From positions 1 to 7,976 of the forward strand of contig JABJKL010000024.1 of NCBI GenBank assembly GCA_018660405.1: a DNA stretch of 7,976 bases. The letters run 5' to 3'. The notes under the pieces are model-generated. The model was not told where the DNA came from. It searched no databases and saw only the letters and a program-made list of their open reading frames with translations. A program made the position numbers and the translations under genes. This stretch comes from Pseudomonadota bacterium (GTDB lineage Bacteria > Pseudomonadota > Gammaproteobacteria > Arenicellales > Arenicellaceae). Shown one piece after another: positions 6,677-7,976 of this stretch; position 1 is the stretch's first letter, and each line of letters starts with the position of its first letter.

Positions 6677-7839
6677 GCTTCCGGTTTCCACTACTCGTCT
6701 TGACTGCGTCCATTTTGCTATGGTTAATACCAGGTCATGCCCAATCAGATGACCCTTATGCATTTTTACGTAGTTCAAATGAGGGCTCAAATGAGGGTTC
6801 ACAGACGGGTTATGCCGAAGTAATCCCCGGGCAGGTGATTGAATTCCCACGAGATCACGGTTCTCACCCTGAGTTTCGCATTGAATGGTGGTACGTTACC
6901 GCTAATGTGGAAGATGCAGATGGCAAGCAATTTGGTGTGCAATGGACCCTGTTCCGTCGAGCCCTATTACCTGCCAGTGGGCCAGCGGGTGGTGAAGCCG
7001 CCGTGGGGCAGGGTAAGCAATGGCAAAGTAACCAGGTTTGGTTAGCGCACACTGCCATTACTAATGCCAGTGAACATAAACATTGGCAGAAAATGGCCCG
7101 CGGTGGCATCGGTCAGGCCGGCGTACGTGCTCACCCGTTTGATGCATGGATTGATCATTGGTCGCTCAGCAGCATGGCAAATACACAGGACGATGTTTAC
7201 CCGCTGGAACTAAGCTTTAGCGCGCAAGAAGGCGATGCATATGGGGTAAACCTGAAACTCAGTGGTGATACTCCGATTGTTTTACATGGCCAGGAGGGTT
7301 ACAGCCAGAAATCTGCCAGCAAACAAGCAAGCTACTACTACAGCCAGCCGCAACTGGCAGTTAGTGGCCAGATTGTTTGGCAGGGCAGCCTTGTTAAGGT
7401 CACGGGGCAAGCCTGGTTAGATCATGAATGGAGCTCGCAACCGCTAGCGGCTAATCAATCCGGTTGGGACTGGTTTGCACTGCACCTTAACGATGGCAGG
7501 GCCTTAATGATCTATCGAATGCGGGAAGAACCCCCGGAAGGTCTGAAAAGCTATTGGCTAAGCGGTAGCCTGATTACGCAAGATGGCAGCAAAACAAATA
7601 TACTGGGTGATGAAGTGATACTGGAAGTGCTGGGAATTGAAGATGTAGGCGGCCGTACGCTGCCACTACGCTGGCGCGTATTGATTCCCAAGTACGATAT
7701 TGACCTGAAGATAGAACCACTTCACACTAATCAATTTATCAGCGGTGCATTGCCTTACTGGGAAGGCGTGGTGTTCGCTACAGATTCCGGCACCCGGAAA
7801 GAAGCTGGGCGCGGTTATATGGAACTGATGGGATACTGA
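6673..7839 (+). CDS. Exported CrtC/AttH-family lipocalin-like protein
   Basis: The product is 388 residues from ATG 6673, whose ATGA overlaps the permease stop. The same frame is open further upstream to an ATG at 6523, but that stretch lies wholly in the permease gene and would bury the signal peptide. Residues 1-23 are a signal peptide (hydrophobic core 7-20, likely cut after GHA, before QSDD); there is no lipobox Cys. The mature chain has hallmarks of the CrtC/AttH family (PF09410, formerly DUF2006): EWWY (71-74), HTAIT (126-130), YYYSQPQL (221-228), DHEWSSQPL (250-258), GWDWFALHLNDGR (264-276), and the GYMELMGY end (381-388). A structure of a member showed two calycin-like barrels and suggested a lipid-related role. 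Carotenoid 1,2-hydratase (CrtC) belongs to the same superfamily, but no carotenoid genes are nearby and the ABC partners argue for an AttH role. It is probably a periplasmic acceptor or accessory factor for the transporter. Confidence 0.88.
   Translation: MSFRFPLLVLTASILLWLIPGHAQSDDPYAFLRSSNEGSNEGSQTGYAEVIPGQVIEFPRDHGSHPEFRIEWWYVTANVEDADGKQFGVQWTLFRRALLPASGPAGGEAAVGQGKQWQSNQVWLAHTAITNASEHKHWQKMARGGIGQAGVRAHPFDAWIDHWSLSSMANTQDDVYPLELSFSAQEGDAYGVNLKLSGDTPIVLHGQEGYSQKSASKQASYYYSQPQLAVSGQIVWQGSLVKVTGQAWLDHEWSSQPLAANQSGWDWFALHLNDGRALMIYRMREEPPEGLKSYWLSGSLITQDGSKTNILGDEVILEVLGIEDVGGRTLPLRWRVLIPKYDIDLKIEPLHTNQFISGALPYWEGVVFATDSGTRKEAGRGYMELMGY
6775..6798 (+). repeat. Tandem 12-bp repeat (2 copies) in the AttH-like gene
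   Basis: TCAAATGAGGGC is followed by TCAAATGAGGGT, two in-frame copies differing only at the last base. They encode SNEG-SNEG at residues 35-42, in the linker between the signal peptide and the folded domain. The pattern suggests a recent slippage duplication. Confidence 0.8.
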
Positions 7840-7857
7840 ATTTAGCGCATGGCACTT

Positions 7858-7892
7858 GATCTGCCAAACTGTAAATGACAGTTTGGCAGATC
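7858..7892. terminator. Perfect 14-bp inverted repeat between convergent genes, possible bidirectional terminator
   Basis: GATCTGCCAAACTG (7858-7871) and CAGTTTGGCAGATC (7879-7892) are exact reverse complements around a 7-nt loop TAAATGA. The site lies 18 nt after the AttH-like stop and 36 nt beyond the stop of the convergent cold-shock gene. There is no U-tract on either side, so it is not a textbook intrinsic terminator. It may work with Rho, protect mRNA 3' ends, or be a dispersed palindromic repeat. Confidence 0.6.
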
Positions 7893-7928
7893 GCACAACG
7901 ATCGCGCTTTAAGAGCTATTCCTTTAGA

Positions 7929-7976
7929 TTAGAGAGGAACTACTTTGTTGGCACAAGGGCCTTTTTGGCCTTCACC
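7929..7976 (-). CDS. Cold-shock protein (CspA family), last 15 codons, cut by window edge
   Basis: On the minus strand the final bases read in frame as GEGQKGPCANKVVPL followed by TAA (7931-7929). The G-x-K-G-P-x-A-x-x-V end is the conserved C-terminus of CspA-type cold-shock proteins, small single-stranded nucleic-acid-binding OB-fold proteins that act as RNA chaperones. About 55 residues, including the RNP1 and RNP2 motifs, lie beyond the window, so nothing can be said about its promoter or leader. It converges on the ABC operon and shares the 7840-7928 spacer with it. Confidence 0.85.
   Translation of the reverse strand, partial: GEGQKGPCANKVVPL

Noticed and set aside
6673..7839. Calling the third operon gene a carotenoid 1,2-hydratase (CrtC)
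   Set aside because: It shares the superfamily only. There are no carotenoid genes in the window, it has a signal peptide, and it is coupled to an FtsX-type ABC transporter, so an AttH role fits better. Which of the His, Trp, Tyr and Asp residues implicated in CrtC catalysis are retained needs an alignment.
7954..7974. Hairpin-like AAGGGCC-TTTTT-GGCCTT block at the window end
   Set aside because: It falls inside the conserved codons of the cold-shock protein C-terminus and the arms differ by one base, so coding constraint explains it.

Overview
The window suggests a Gram-negative bacterium, most likely a marine-type gammaproteobacterium. The evidence is an apparent lipoprotein signal, a LolD/MacB-type ABC exporter operon, a TctB-like transporter subunit and a CspA-type cold-shock protein. 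Base composition is mid-range. There is no rRNA, tRNA, CRISPR array, insertion sequence or phage gene. The host assignment is an inference from gene families, not from any marker gene.

Left part (1-2442, + strand). The window opens inside, or at the start of, a small membrane protein whose C-terminus resembles the small permease TctB of tripartite tricarboxylate transporters. A weak terminator-like hairpin follows. Next come two same-strand genes 25 nt apart: an atypical short-chain dehydrogenase/NmrA-like Rossmann protein that carries an apparent lipoprotein signal peptide, and a full-length PLP-dependent O-acetylhomoserine sulfhydrylase (MetY-type). Convergent to the latter, only 9 nt away, lies a minus-strand gene (2452-2979) for an unrecognised protein of 175 residues with about five hydrophobic segments.

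Middle (2980-3392). This 413-base gap lies between divergent genes. It holds a good minus-strand -10 box, several short palindromes and an imperfect hairpin, but no convincing gene.

Right part (3393-7839, + strand). A compact three-gene operon encodes a LolD-like ATPase, an 861-residue FtsX/MacB-fold permease with ten predicted membrane segments, and an exported CrtC/AttH-family (lipocalin-like, calycin) protein. Spacing is 5 nt and then a 4-nt ATGA overlap. This matches the AttEFGH type of ABC system, whose substrate is not settled. The likely picture is ATP-driven movement of, or mechanical work on, a lipid-like or lipoprotein cargo at the inner membrane, with the AttH-like protein as its periplasmic partner. 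The operon ends before a perfect 14-bp inverted repeat at 7858-7892. Beyond it, on the minus strand, are the last 15 codons of a cold-shock protein gene, cut by the window edge.

The most interesting items are the Att-like operon with a one-piece permease, the lipoprotein-signal Rossmann protein beside a sulfur-assimilation enzyme, and the U-tract-less perfect palindrome between convergent genes.
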